Of a DNA stretch of 64,000 bases, positions 17,562-26,147 are shown in pieces. Made by a program: the position numbers and the translations under genes. Within the stretch, counting starts at the first letter, position 1, and the number at the start of each line of letters is the position of its first letter. This DNA comes from Pedobacter sandarakinus. Its GTDB lineage: Bacteria > Bacteroidota > Bacteroidia > Sphingobacteriales > Sphingobacteriaceae. The stretch is taken from assembly GCF_026240095.1 (NCBI RefSeq), contig NZ_JAPIVG010000003.1, forward strand, positions 248,001-312,000. The letters run 5' to 3'. The notes below the pieces were generated by a model, which saw nothing but the letters and a program-made list of their open reading frames with translations, did not search any database and was not told the origin of the DNA.

Positions 17562-19934
17562 ATGTTCAAACTCAACCTAAAAATAGCCCTGCGTAACCTT
17601 TGGAAAAACAAGGGCTATACATTTATCAATGTTGGTGGCCTGACTATAGCATTGGCTGCCTTTATTTTGGTAGTGATGTATGCAAACTACGAAACAAGCT
17701 ATGATAAAAAGAACCCAAATTACCGCAATGTTTACGTTGTTGGAGTAAATTATCCGGAGTTTAAAACTAACTATGTTGCTGCTCCGCTTGCCGTACAGAT
17801 TAAAGAAAGCTTTCCGGAGGTTGAATTGGCTGGTTTGGTAAAAGAAAGTTCCTTCGAGCTGACAATTAAAAAGGGAAACAATACTCTTTTTACTAAAAGA
17901 ATTCTTGGTGTTGACTATGATGCTGCAAAAATACTCCATATTGAACCAATTGGCGGTTTAGTAAAACCACAAGGCGATGAAAGATTGACCTACTTGAGTG
18001 CCGAAAGCATGAAAGTACTATTTCCTCAAAAAAAGGACAATAAGCCTGAAATAGTCGGCTTCGGAGCGAGCAACTCTGGTATTACAGGGACAATAGCTGG
18101 TTCTATAAATAATAATATTCATTCTAATTTCAATTATGACGGTGTATCTATTGCCGCCCATTTAGGGAAGAATGATAATTATGAAATGAATGATTATGCC
18201 ATTTATTTACAGTTAAAACCCGAAACTAATGTTGAACTTCTAGAACAAAAAATTAGCAATCTATACCGGGCAGAATTGCTAAAAAGTAAAAAGGTTTCCA
18301 ATGTAGAAAGTACTTCCATATTCTTAGATCCTTTAGCTAATTTACATTTAAGACCTAAAGCAGGTAACGATGCCCCTTATAAAGTATTAATTGCACTTTC
18401 TACTTTGGGTGTTTTGATATTGATAATTGCCTGTATTAATTTCACCAATTTAAGCATTGCCCAAGCGGCCAAAAGAGGAAAGGAGGTAGGAGTTAAAAAA
18501 GTAATGGGCGCTTTTCGCTATCAGCTTACAACTCAGTTTCTGGTCGAAATTTTTATGCAATGTCTGGTTGCTGTAATACTAGCTTTAATATTGGCAGAGC
18601 TGATTTTGCCTAGTTTTAATAACTTATTTCAAGTGCAATTATCTATTTGGCATTTTGAAAATGGCTTATTTTGGCAGTTACCTTTAATTTTATCTGTAAT
18701 TACGTTTGTGGCTGGCATTTATCCAGCCATGGTGCTCTCGGGTTTTAAACCAGCATTGGTTTTAAAAGGTAATTATGCTAATAGAAAGCAAAGTTATTTG
18801 CTGCGGAATAGCCTTTTGGTTTTCCAGTTTTGTATCGCTATTGTTTTCATTATTAGCTTGCTAACTATCAATTCGCAACTAAAATATATGCGAAACCAGG
18901 ATTTAGGTTTTAAACCAAATCAGGTAGTTTATATAAAAAACGTAACGCTATTTAATAATCCTTCGAAGTTTGGATCAGGTAGTTTCGAACCACTAAGGAA
19001 AAAAATGCTAAACATTCCAGGCATCAAATCGGCAACGGTGGCAACCTACATACCAGGTGGTACCAATGGGATTAACAGTTATTCGGTAAATGGTATTACG
19101 GCTAATATCGATTTTGTAAACGTTGAGTTTGATTATTTTGAAACACTTGATATCAAACTAAAGGAAGGTCGTTTTTTCTCTCAAAAATTTAAGACAGACA
19201 CGATAAATTCTGCTGTCATAAATGAAAGTACAGTAGCAAAATACGGGATCAAAGAACCTATCGGAAAAACAATTACGGGAAGCGGGGTTGAATATAAAAT
19301 AGTCGGTGTAATTAAAGACTTTAAATCGCAAGGTTTTGAAAGTGCTATTCAACCAACCATTTATACCATTTATGATCCTAGTGGAGATTATAAAACGCAA
19401 ATTATGGTTAAAATTGAAGAAAGCAGAATGGCTGAGGTGTTGGCAACACTGAAATCTAAATGGCCTGAAATCAATCCCAAGGATGGTGAGGATTTTAGAT
19501 ATGAGTTCTTAGATGAACTCTATGGTAGACTCTTTAGAAAACAAGAACAATTACAATCTGTATTTTTTGCTGCCGCATCTCTTACCATCTTCATTGCTGT
19601 TTTAGGCTTATTCGCTTTTGCAAAATACATCACCAATAGTAGAATAAAAGAAATTGCAGTCAGAAAAATATTAGGTGCAAATGATCTGCAAATTTTTAAA
19701 TTGCTTAATACATCATTCTTAGTGATGGTAGTAATCGCCAATTTAGTTTCTTGGCCATTGGCTTATATTTTAACTAGAAGATGGTTAGAAACCTTTGCTT
19801 ATAGAATAGATATTCCGGTTTTACCATTCTTATTAAGTGCGATGATCACCATTTTATTAACCATTATAACCGTTACTGTACAAGCCAGAAATGCTGTGAA
19901 AGCAAATCCGGTTGATGCGTTGAAATACGAATAA
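17562..19934 (+). CDS. FtsX/MacB-family ABC transporter permease 4
   Basis: 790 aa, last gene of the first ABC operon. It has the shared N-terminal 17 residues, TM1 in INVGGLTIALAAFILVVMYA, first FtsX block with KEVGVKKVMGA, second with KEIAVRKILGAND, and NPVDALKYE at the end. After it comes a 414-bp gap with its own sigma-54-type promoter, so the next permease belongs to a separate transcription unit. Confidence 0.92.
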   Translation: MFKLNLKIALRNLWKNKGYTFINVGGLTIALAAFILVVMYANYETSYDKKNPNYRNVYVVGVNYPEFKTNYVAAPLAVQIKESFPEVELAGLVKESSFELTIKKGNNTLFTKRILGVDYDAAKILHIEPIGGLVKPQGDERLTYLSAESMKVLFPQKKDNKPEIVGFGASNSGITGTIAGSINNNIHSNFNYDGVSIAAHLGKNDNYEMNDYAIYLQLKPETNVELLEQKISNLYRAELLKSKKVSNVESTSIFLDPLANLHLRPKAGNDAPYKVLIALSTLGVLILIIACINFTNLSIAQAAKRGKEVGVKKVMGAFRYQLTTQFLVEIFMQCLVAVILALILAELILPSFNNLFQVQLSIWHFENGLFWQLPLILSVITFVAGIYPAMVLSGFKPALVLKGNYANRKQSYLLRNSLLVFQFCIAIVFIISLLTINSQLKYMRNQDLGFKPNQVVYIKNVTLFNNPSKFGSGSFEPLRKKMLNIPGIKSATVATYIPGGTNGINSYSVNGITANIDFVNVEFDYFETLDIKLKEGRFFSQKFKTDTINSAVINESTVAKYGIKEPIGKTITGSGVEYKIVGVIKDFKSQGFESAIQPTIYTIYDPSGDYKTQIMVKIEESRMAEVLATLKSKWPEINPKDGEDFRYEFLDELYGRLFRKQEQLQSVFFAAASLTIFIAVLGLFAFAKYITNSRIKEIAVRKILGANDLQIFKLLNTSFLVMVVIANLVSWPLAYILTRRWLETFAYRIDIPVLPFLLSAMITILLTIITVTVQARNAVKANPVDALKYE

Positions 19935-20090
19935 ATTAAGGTGGAGATTTGGGGTTATGAAGTCAGAATTTCTATTTGCTCAATCCCTTCACCTTAAAAT
20001 ATAAATGAATTAAGGAGCAAGTCCGAGGGTATGAAAGTAGAAGGTTTATACACTTTCCAGCTTCTACCTTTCTTCCCTCCACCTTAAACT
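19935..20090. repeat. Two successive AAGGTGGAG-type inverted repeats
   Basis: The first half of the 414-bp gap holds two units: TTAAGGTGGAG...TTCACCTTAA (about 19936-19998) and TTAAGGAGCAAG...CTCCACCTTAA (about 20010-20088). They resemble the spacers of the preceding operon. No ORF is present; the rest of the gap is the promoter region. Confidence 0.6.
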
Positions 20091-20092
20091 AT

Positions 20093-20108
20093 AGTTCGAT
20101 TGCGAACA
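20093..20108 (+). promoter_or_regulatory. Upstream activator dyad 1 of the second ABC operon
   Basis: AGTTCGATTGCGAACA, matching TGTTC-N6-GAACA with one mismatch at the first base and arms GTTCG/CGAAC. Centred 22 bp before the next dyad, the same two-turn spacing as the pair at 7660-7696. Confidence 0.6.
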
Positions 20109-20114
20109 TTTGTT

Positions 20115-20130
20115 TGTCCGTTATCGAACA
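20115..20130 (+). promoter_or_regulatory. Upstream activator dyad 2 of the second ABC operon
   Basis: TGTCCGTTATCGAACA, one mismatch from TGTTC-N6-GAACA. Its centre is about 73 bp from the -24 GG, compared with 72 bp in the first operon. Confidence 0.6.
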
Positions 20131-20192
20131 TGTTTTTAATTAAACCTAATGATAAGTGTCTGTTTATTAATGATTTATTATTTTTTTGGTGA

Positions 20193-20209
20193 GTGGTACA
20201 AATTTGGCA
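20193..20209 (+). promoter_or_regulatory. Sigma-54 (-24/-12) promoter of the second ABC operon
   Basis: TGGTACAAATTTGGCA with GG at 20195-20196 and GC at 20207-20208, exactly 12 bp apart. The -24 block is TGGTAC instead of TGGCAC. Predicted start near 20220 gives a leader of about 129 nt containing another inverted repeat (20226-20290) and ATCTCAC-type repeats. Confidence 0.68.
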
Positions 20210-20225
20210 TTAATCACAAATGGCG

Positions 20226-20345
20226 GGAAGGCAAAATGTAGTGAGGTAGAAGGTCTATGCACCCAAACCTTCCTGCCTTTTACCTTTCAACCCTAAAGCT
20301 AAAAAACTATGTCTCATATCTCAAACCTCACATCTCAAATCTCAC
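20226..20345. repeat. Leader repeats before permease 5
   Basis: An inverted repeat (GGAAGGCAAAA... against ...TGCCTTTTACC) is followed by a degenerate run of TCTCATATCTCAAACCTCAC-like units ending next to the start codon. Similar ATCTCA runs precede the genes at 22819, 23562 and 27734. Confidence 0.5.
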
Positions 20346-20348
20346 AAG

Positions 20349-22739
20349 ATGTTTAAACTCAATCTCAAAATCGCCCTGCGTAACCTGTGGAAATACAAAG
20401 GCTATACTGCTATAAATGTTTTCGGACTGTCCATCGGTTTGGCAAGTTGTATCCTCATCTTTATTTTTATAAAATACCAGCTAAGTTTCGATCAGGATTA
20501 TGCCAATGAGGATCGAATTTACCGAGTGGTTTCCTCTTGGAAATATGCAGATGGAAACGAATTCAAATCTTCAGGTGTGCCTTTACCCTTGGCTCCTGCA
20601 ATGCGTAATGATTTTTCTGAATTGGAACAAGTTGCAGCCATTCAGCAAAGCGAAGGTATTATAAAGGTTAATGCCACATCAGGAAAATCAGAAATCAAGG
20701 ATTCCGAAACCGTTTACTATGCTGAACCATCGTTCTTCAAAATTTTTAATTACTCATGGCTTGCAGGCGATCTAAAAAGTGCACTTACCAGTCCCAATAC
20801 CGTTGTCTTGACAGAGAAACTTGCAAATAAATATTTTGGAAATTGGAATAAGGCCATTGGCAACACCCTTAACTTTAATGCTGATAAAGATTTTAAAGTT
20901 TCAGGTGTTATTAAGGATAATCCACAAAATAGCAGCTTTCCCTTAGGTATCATCTTTAGTTATGCAAGCTTTACGAATAGAAACCTGAAGCAATGGGGGT
21001 CGGTGTCTTCCAGTTCTCAATGTTTTGTATTGCTTAAACCAGGTATCAGTACAGCTGTGCTTCAAAATCCACTGCAACAGTTTATTGCCAAATATTACGT
21101 AGAAAAGGGGCCTGGGAAAGAGAATCATCATTTTCAATCACTTAGCGACATCCATCACAATGAAGACTATGGCAATTTTTCTAATCACATTACACCATAC
21201 AAACAAATTATTGGTTTGGCGGTAATTGGTTTATTCTTACTAATAACCGCTTGTATTAATTTTGTAAATCTGGCTACCGCCCAGGCGCTTAGTCGAGGTA
21301 AAGAAGTCGGTGTACGTAAAGTAATGGGTAGCAGGCGAAACCAGTTAATCTGGCAATTCTTATGTGAAACGGCACTTATCACCGCCATTTCAATTCTGCT
21401 GGCATGCGTATTTGCAGAATTAACGTTGCCAAATGTAGAGAGTTTATTTGGTGGAGAAGTAGTTTACACCCTGTTTGGAGATCCGTTAATTTTCTTATTC
21501 TTACTTATTTTATTGATTCTGGTGAGCTTTCTGGCTGGGCTTTATCCAGCTTTAATCATGTCGGGTTTTAGTCCGGCTTTAGCCATAAAAAACAAAGTCT
21601 CGCCGAATGGAGGAGGAGTTGGTCTGCGTAAAACACTAGTGGTGGTGCAATTTGCCATTACAGCAATTTTAATTGTAAGTACGCTTGTGGTCATCAAGCA
21701 AATGCAGTACATACGTAGTAAATCTTTGGGTTTTGATACGAATGCAATTGCACTGATTAACATGCCCATTGATAGTGTAAGCTTAATCAAACAAAACACC
21801 TTCAAAGAAAAGCTACTTGCAATACCGGGGGTAGTGAATGTGAGTTTTAATACAAGTGCACCATCTTCTAGCAATAATAACGAGACGAACTTCTCTTACA
21901 ATAGTTCCAAAGATGCTGACTTCCAGGTAAATGTAAAGCCTGCTGATGGCGAATATTTCACTACATTCGGACTATCTCTGGTAGCAGGACGAGGCTTAAG
22001 TAAAAGCGATACCATTAAAGAGTTTGTAGTCAACGAAACATTATTAAAAAAATTAAACGTAAAACAGCCCGATGAAGCGCTAGGCAAAACAATTAAACTT
22101 TGGGGATCTTCAGGCCCAATAGTAGGCGTTGTGAAAGATTTTAATAACTATTCCTTACACGAAGCCATTTCTCCAATTGCTATTTTCTCTCGGAAAACAC
22201 AGTATGAAACAGTTGCAGTTAAGCTCGAGAAGAAAGAGATGTTCGAGGCGCTAAAAAAAATAACGCAAGCCTTTAATTCTACGTATCCAAATTATGTTTT
22301 TCGAAACAATTTTTTCGATGATAGTTTAGATAACTATTACGAAACAGAACGGGTAATGGGTACTTTGTTTAAAGTATTTGCGGGAGTGGTTGTGTTTATT
22401 TCATTTATTGGTCTATTCGGATTAATTTCTTTTGTTGCAACGCAAAGAACAAAAGAGATTGCCATACGCAAGGTTTTGGGTGCTACAAATATCGAGCTTA
22501 TCAAAATGTTGAACAGCTCATTTTTGTGGATGATATTGATTGCAAACTTAATAGCTTGGCCAATTGCCTACATTTTCGTTCAACAATGGTTGGCAGGTTT
22601 TCAGTACCGAATAGAATTGAGTATTTGGCCCTTTGTATTGGCTGCAATAATATCATTGGCCATCACCATTTTTACCGTTACCATCAGAAGCTATAGGGCT
22701 GCCAAGGCGAACACAGTTGATGCCTTGAAATACGAATAA
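20349..22739 (+). CDS. FtsX/MacB-family ABC transporter permease 5
   Basis: 796 aa, first gene of the second ABC operon. It begins MFKLNLKIALRNLWKYK (Asn to Tyr relative to the others) and ends NTVDALKYE. TM1 is in VFGLSIGLASCILIFIFI, with FtsX blocks containing KEVGVRKVMGSRRNQL and KEIAIRKVLGATN. It lies 79 bp before an ATPase gene. Its own sigma-54-type promoter with activator dyads indicates co-regulation with the first operon rather than read-through. Confidence 0.92.
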   Translation: MFKLNLKIALRNLWKYKGYTAINVFGLSIGLASCILIFIFIKYQLSFDQDYANEDRIYRVVSSWKYADGNEFKSSGVPLPLAPAMRNDFSELEQVAAIQQSEGIIKVNATSGKSEIKDSETVYYAEPSFFKIFNYSWLAGDLKSALTSPNTVVLTEKLANKYFGNWNKAIGNTLNFNADKDFKVSGVIKDNPQNSSFPLGIIFSYASFTNRNLKQWGSVSSSSQCFVLLKPGISTAVLQNPLQQFIAKYYVEKGPGKENHHFQSLSDIHHNEDYGNFSNHITPYKQIIGLAVIGLFLLITACINFVNLATAQALSRGKEVGVRKVMGSRRNQLIWQFLCETALITAISILLACVFAELTLPNVESLFGGEVVYTLFGDPLIFLFLLILLILVSFLAGLYPALIMSGFSPALAIKNKVSPNGGGVGLRKTLVVVQFAITAILIVSTLVVIKQMQYIRSKSLGFDTNAIALINMPIDSVSLIKQNTFKEKLLAIPGVVNVSFNTSAPSSSNNNETNFSYNSSKDADFQVNVKPADGEYFTTFGLSLVAGRGLSKSDTIKEFVVNETLLKKLNVKQPDEALGKTIKLWGSSGPIVGVVKDFNNYSLHEAISPIAIFSRKTQYETVAVKLEKKEMFEALKKITQAFNSTYPNYVFRNNFFDDSLDNYYETERVMGTLFKVFAGVVVFISFIGLFGLISFVATQRTKEIAIRKVLGATNIELIKMLNSSFLWMILIANLIAWPIAYIFVQQWLAGFQYRIELSIWPFVLAAIISLAITIFTVTIRSYRAAKANTVDALKYE

Positions 22740-22818
22740 TTAAGCTCAAAGTTTAAAGACCAAAGACTAAAGCATTAGCAAGGTCTTAAATCTCATATCT
22801 CACTACACATATCTCAAA

Positions 22819-23502
22819 ATGATCGAACTAAAAAATATAGAAAAATACTACGCTAATAAAGGCGTAAAAAGTTACATTCTTCGTCACGTAAGCACAACAA
22901 TTAAACAAGGCGAATTTGTCTCTATTATGGGCCCATCCGGTGCCGGTAAATCAACTTTGTTAAATATTTTGGGCATGCTAGAAGAACCAACTTATGGCGA
23001 GTATCATTTTATGGATGAAGATGTAACCGCCATGAAAGAACGCCAAAGAATAGAGTTGTACCGAAATCACATCGGTTTTGTCTTTCAAGCATATCATTTA
23101 ATTGATGAAATGACAGTTGCCGAAAATATAGAAGCGCCTTTGCTGTATAAAAAAATACCAGGCTCAGAGCGTAAAAGTCGCATAGCGGATGTGTTGGATC
23201 GCTTTAATATGGTAGCTAAAAAAGATTTGTTTCCCAATCAGCTTTCTGGAGGTCAGCAACAATTAGTGGGCATTGCCAGGGCTTTAGTGGCTCAACCCTC
23301 AATTATTTTGGCCGACGAACCGACAGGAAACTTACAATCTGCACAAGCAGAGCAGATTATGGAGTTGTTTAAAAAGCTCAATGAAGAAGAAGGGATTACG
23401 ATTGTACAAGTAACTCACTCCGAAAAAAATGCGCAATATGGAAATCGAATTCTAACCATTGAAGACGGAGTGATTAAAGAAGACTTGGCAGTTGGCCGTT
23501 AA
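22819..23502 (+). CDS. ABC transporter ATPase, MacB/LolD type (second copy)
   Basis: 227 aa with Walker [11 protein letters not shown]-loop FQAYH, signature LSGGQQQLVGIARAL, Walker B IILADEPTGNLQS and switch His in VTHSEKNAQYG. Two features set it apart from the first ATPase: the signature is followed by LVG rather than RVA, and the D-loop reads NLQS instead of NLDS. The D-loop Asp is normally conserved in this subfamily, so its loss may alter coupling, although the rest of the catalytic site is intact. It lies between permeases 5 and 6 in the same operon. Confidence 0.92.
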   Translation: MIELKNIEKYYANKGVKSYILRHVSTTIKQGEFVSIMGPSGAGKSTLLNILGMLEEPTYGEYHFMDEDVTAMKERQRIELYRNHIGFVFQAYHLIDEMTVAENIEAPLLYKKIPGSERKSRIADVLDRFNMVAKKDLFPNQLSGGQQQLVGIARALVAQPSIILADEPTGNLQSAQAEQIMELFKKLNEEEGITIVQVTHSEKNAQYGNRILTIEDGVIKEDLAVGR

Positions 23503-23561
23503 TAATTTTCAGTCTGCAACCAGGTCTCACATCTCATATCTCACTTCTTACATCTCACAAA

Positions 23562-25973
23562 ATGTTCAAACTCAACTTAAAAATCGCTCTGCGTAACTTA
23601 TTTAAAAACAAAGTTTACGCTGCAATTAATATTGGCGGATTGGCACTTGGCTTAACTGCATTTGTATTATTACTTTTATTTGTAAACCATGAAACCAATT
23701 ACGATAAGTGGAGCCCAGATTTAAAAAGTGTTTATCAACTAAGAGAATATCATGATTTTTATACTTCAGACAATCAGCAACATTGGATGCAGATTAATGA
23801 ATCCAGAATTGGGGCATTGGTGACTGAGAAAATACCGCAATTTAAATATGTTACTAAAATCGATGAAAATTGGGGAGATGGATTTTCCGTTAAACCGGCC
23901 AATGGAAACCCGATAATTGTAGATGATGTTAGAAATGCAGATTCGCTGTTCTTTAAAGTTTTTCCTTACCAATTTCTGCAAGGAGATCGATTAACAGCCA
24001 TTAATAAACCCAACACCATTGTTTTAAAGCAAAGTTTGGCAACCAAGATTTTTGGTACAGAAAAGGCATTAGGTAAATCCTTAAAAATTTTAATGTGGCG
24101 AGATGATCCCGGAACTTTAATGACAGTAACTGGTGTAGTTGCAGATCCAAAAACACCTCAAAGCGTACATTTTAATGCCATCATGCATACTGGTGAGCGA
24201 GAAAAAGATCCTGTGCAAATTAGCAGTACAAACCATTGCGAAATATATGCTTTGGCAAATGCACAGTTAGATACTGCCCAAATAAATAAAACCTTAAAAA
24301 AGGTTTATGTCGATTATAAAAAAGCATCATTCATCAAAAGAAAAATTACTTATGCAGATTATTATAAAAATGGCAAAACACCTGGATTAAAAATTATACC
24401 CTTGCAAGATGTTTATGCAACACCTTCAATTGATCAAAACTGGATAGATAAAATAAAACCCATTGTGGCACTTTCCATTTTTCTCTTATTGGTGTCTATC
24501 ATCAACTTCGTTAATCTGGCAACAGCACAATCAGTACAGAGAGCAAAAGAGGTAGGTGTTAAAAAAGTTTTGGGAGCTTACAAAAAGCAGTTGATTATTC
24601 AGTTCTTATTAGAAGCCGCCTTACAAGCCCTGCTGGCACTCTTTATCGCAGTAGTTTTGGTAGAAGTGCTATTGCCCGCATTTAGCACTCATTTTAATGT
24701 TAAACTGAGTTTCTGGCGGAGTGATCAATTGCTTGGCATTATTTTGCAATTGTTAAGTTTATTTATACTCATTACGCTTCTCGCAGGCTTTTACCCTGCC
24801 TGGATTTTATCTAAATACAATCCTGTAAAGGTTCTTAAAGGCAATTACGAGAGTGGTTTTAAAGGCATTGCTTTACGAAATGGTTTGGTAGTTGCACAGT
24901 TTATAATTGCTGTAACATTTATCATTGGGATAGGGGTAATGTATCAACAAACCAATTTTATAGCCAATAAAGATTTAGGTTTTACCAGGGATAAACTGAT
25001 CAATATTTCTACCAATCTAAACACTGGTGATCCCTTTGCCGACCGACTACGAAAAATTACCGGTGTAAAATATGTTGCTACCACAACACAGATAATGGGT
25101 AATACCTTTAATGTGGGAAGTGAATTTATTTTCAAAAATGAAAAGCATAATGTAAATACGGTTACGGTAACAATCGATGCTTTATCTGCTCTGGGCGTAC
25201 AGGTCTTAAGTGGAAGAATTTTTTCTTCAGCATACAAGCAAGATACCGTGAATACTGTGGTTCTAAATCAGTCTGCTGCCAATTTATTCGGAAAGAATAT
25301 GGTTGGCAAACGGATTAAAGAGCGTGACAATACATTTCAGGTTATTGGAGTGATAAAGGATTATAATAATGAAGGTTTTGATAAATCCGTTTTGCCCACG
25401 GTCTATCGAGTTACACATTTGGGTGGTATGTCTAGTACCAATAATTTATTAATCAAGTTTGATAGCGATAACTATCAGGCGGCATTAAATGCTATTGAAG
25501 CCGAATGGAAAAAGACTTATGCAAATTTTCCAATGATCTACGCTTCTGTTGAGGATGCATTCCAAAAAACGATGGAAGCTACTCGTAAACAGATGCAGAT
25601 TATTGTGTTATTCAGCATTATTTCGGTTGTACTCTCTTTATTGGGCTTATTCGCCTTATCAACTTTTATGGCAAAGCGAAGGACTAAAGAAATTGCTATT
25701 CGCAAAATTTTAGGAGCATCAGATTTTCAAATTATTAACATGTTAAACCGATCGTTTTTAGTATTGGTTATCGCTGCAAATTTAATCAGTTGGCCAATTG
25801 CATTTATCCTTACCAAAAAGTGGCTCGAAGGTTTTGCTTACAGAATTGATATGCCATTTTGGCCATTTGCCATTGCAACAATTTCATCTGTAGCAATTGC
25901 TATTTTCACAGTGAGTTTACAAGCGAGAAAAGCTGCGGTAAATAATCCTGTAGATGCTTTAAAGTACGAATAA
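23562..25973 (+). CDS. FtsX/MacB-family ABC transporter permease 6
   Basis: 803 aa, the longest of the six. It starts MFKLNLKIALRNLFKNK (Trp to Phe) and ends NPVDALKYE. TM1 is in INIGGLALGLTAFVLLLLFV; FtsX blocks contain KEVGVKKVLGAYKKQL and KEIAIRKILGASD. It is 59 bp after the second ATPase, probably translated from the same mRNA. The following 174 bp carry two AAGGTGGAAGG-type inverted repeats before the next gene. Confidence 0.92.
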   Translation: MFKLNLKIALRNLFKNKVYAAINIGGLALGLTAFVLLLLFVNHETNYDKWSPDLKSVYQLREYHDFYTSDNQQHWMQINESRIGALVTEKIPQFKYVTKIDENWGDGFSVKPANGNPIIVDDVRNADSLFFKVFPYQFLQGDRLTAINKPNTIVLKQSLATKIFGTEKALGKSLKILMWRDDPGTLMTVTGVVADPKTPQSVHFNAIMHTGEREKDPVQISSTNHCEIYALANAQLDTAQINKTLKKVYVDYKKASFIKRKITYADYYKNGKTPGLKIIPLQDVYATPSIDQNWIDKIKPIVALSIFLLLVSIINFVNLATAQSVQRAKEVGVKKVLGAYKKQLIIQFLLEAALQALLALFIAVVLVEVLLPAFSTHFNVKLSFWRSDQLLGIILQLLSLFILITLLAGFYPAWILSKYNPVKVLKGNYESGFKGIALRNGLVVAQFIIAVTFIIGIGVMYQQTNFIANKDLGFTRDKLINISTNLNTGDPFADRLRKITGVKYVATTTQIMGNTFNVGSEFIFKNEKHNVNTVTVTIDALSALGVQVLSGRIFSSAYKQDTVNTVVLNQSAANLFGKNMVGKRIKERDNTFQVIGVIKDYNNEGFDKSVLPTVYRVTHLGGMSSTNNLLIKFDSDNYQAALNAIEAEWKKTYANFPMIYASVEDAFQKTMEATRKQMQIIVLFSIISVVLSLLGLFALSTFMAKRRTKEIAIRKILGASDFQIINMLNRSFLVLVIAANLISWPIAFILTKKWLEGFAYRIDMPFWPFAIATISSVAIAIFTVSLQARKAAVNNPVDALKYE

Positions 25974-25974
25974 G

Positions 25975-26133
25975 GGTGGAAGGCAAAAGCTAATAGGGTG
26001 GAAGGTTCAAGCGGCCAATCCTTCACGTTTCGACCTTCTATGTTTTAATAGGAGGGTTATGCAAAGAGTAATAAGGTGAAAGGTTTAATCGTCCAGACCT
26101 TCATCCTTCAACCTTTCCACCATCAACCTTAAA
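25975..26133. repeat. Intergenic inverted repeats after permease 6
   Basis: GGGTGGAAGGCAAAAGC and GGGTGGAAGGTTC oppose CCTTCACGTTTCGACCTTC; a second unit pairs AAGGTGAAAGGTTTAAT with ACCTTTCCACC and CAACCTTAAACCTT. Same spacer family as inside the operon, here at its 3' end. Confidence 0.5.
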
Positions 26134-26136
26134 CCT

Positions 26137-26144
26137 TATCTTTG
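26137..26144 (+). promoter_or_regulatory. -7 promoter element (TATCTTTG) of the metal-binding protein gene
   Basis: Exact match to the Bacteroidota -7 consensus TAnnTTTG, ending 3 bp before the ATG at 26148. Transcription would start at or within the first codons, giving a leaderless or almost leaderless mRNA. Confidence 0.55.
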
Positions 26145-26147
26145 TGC

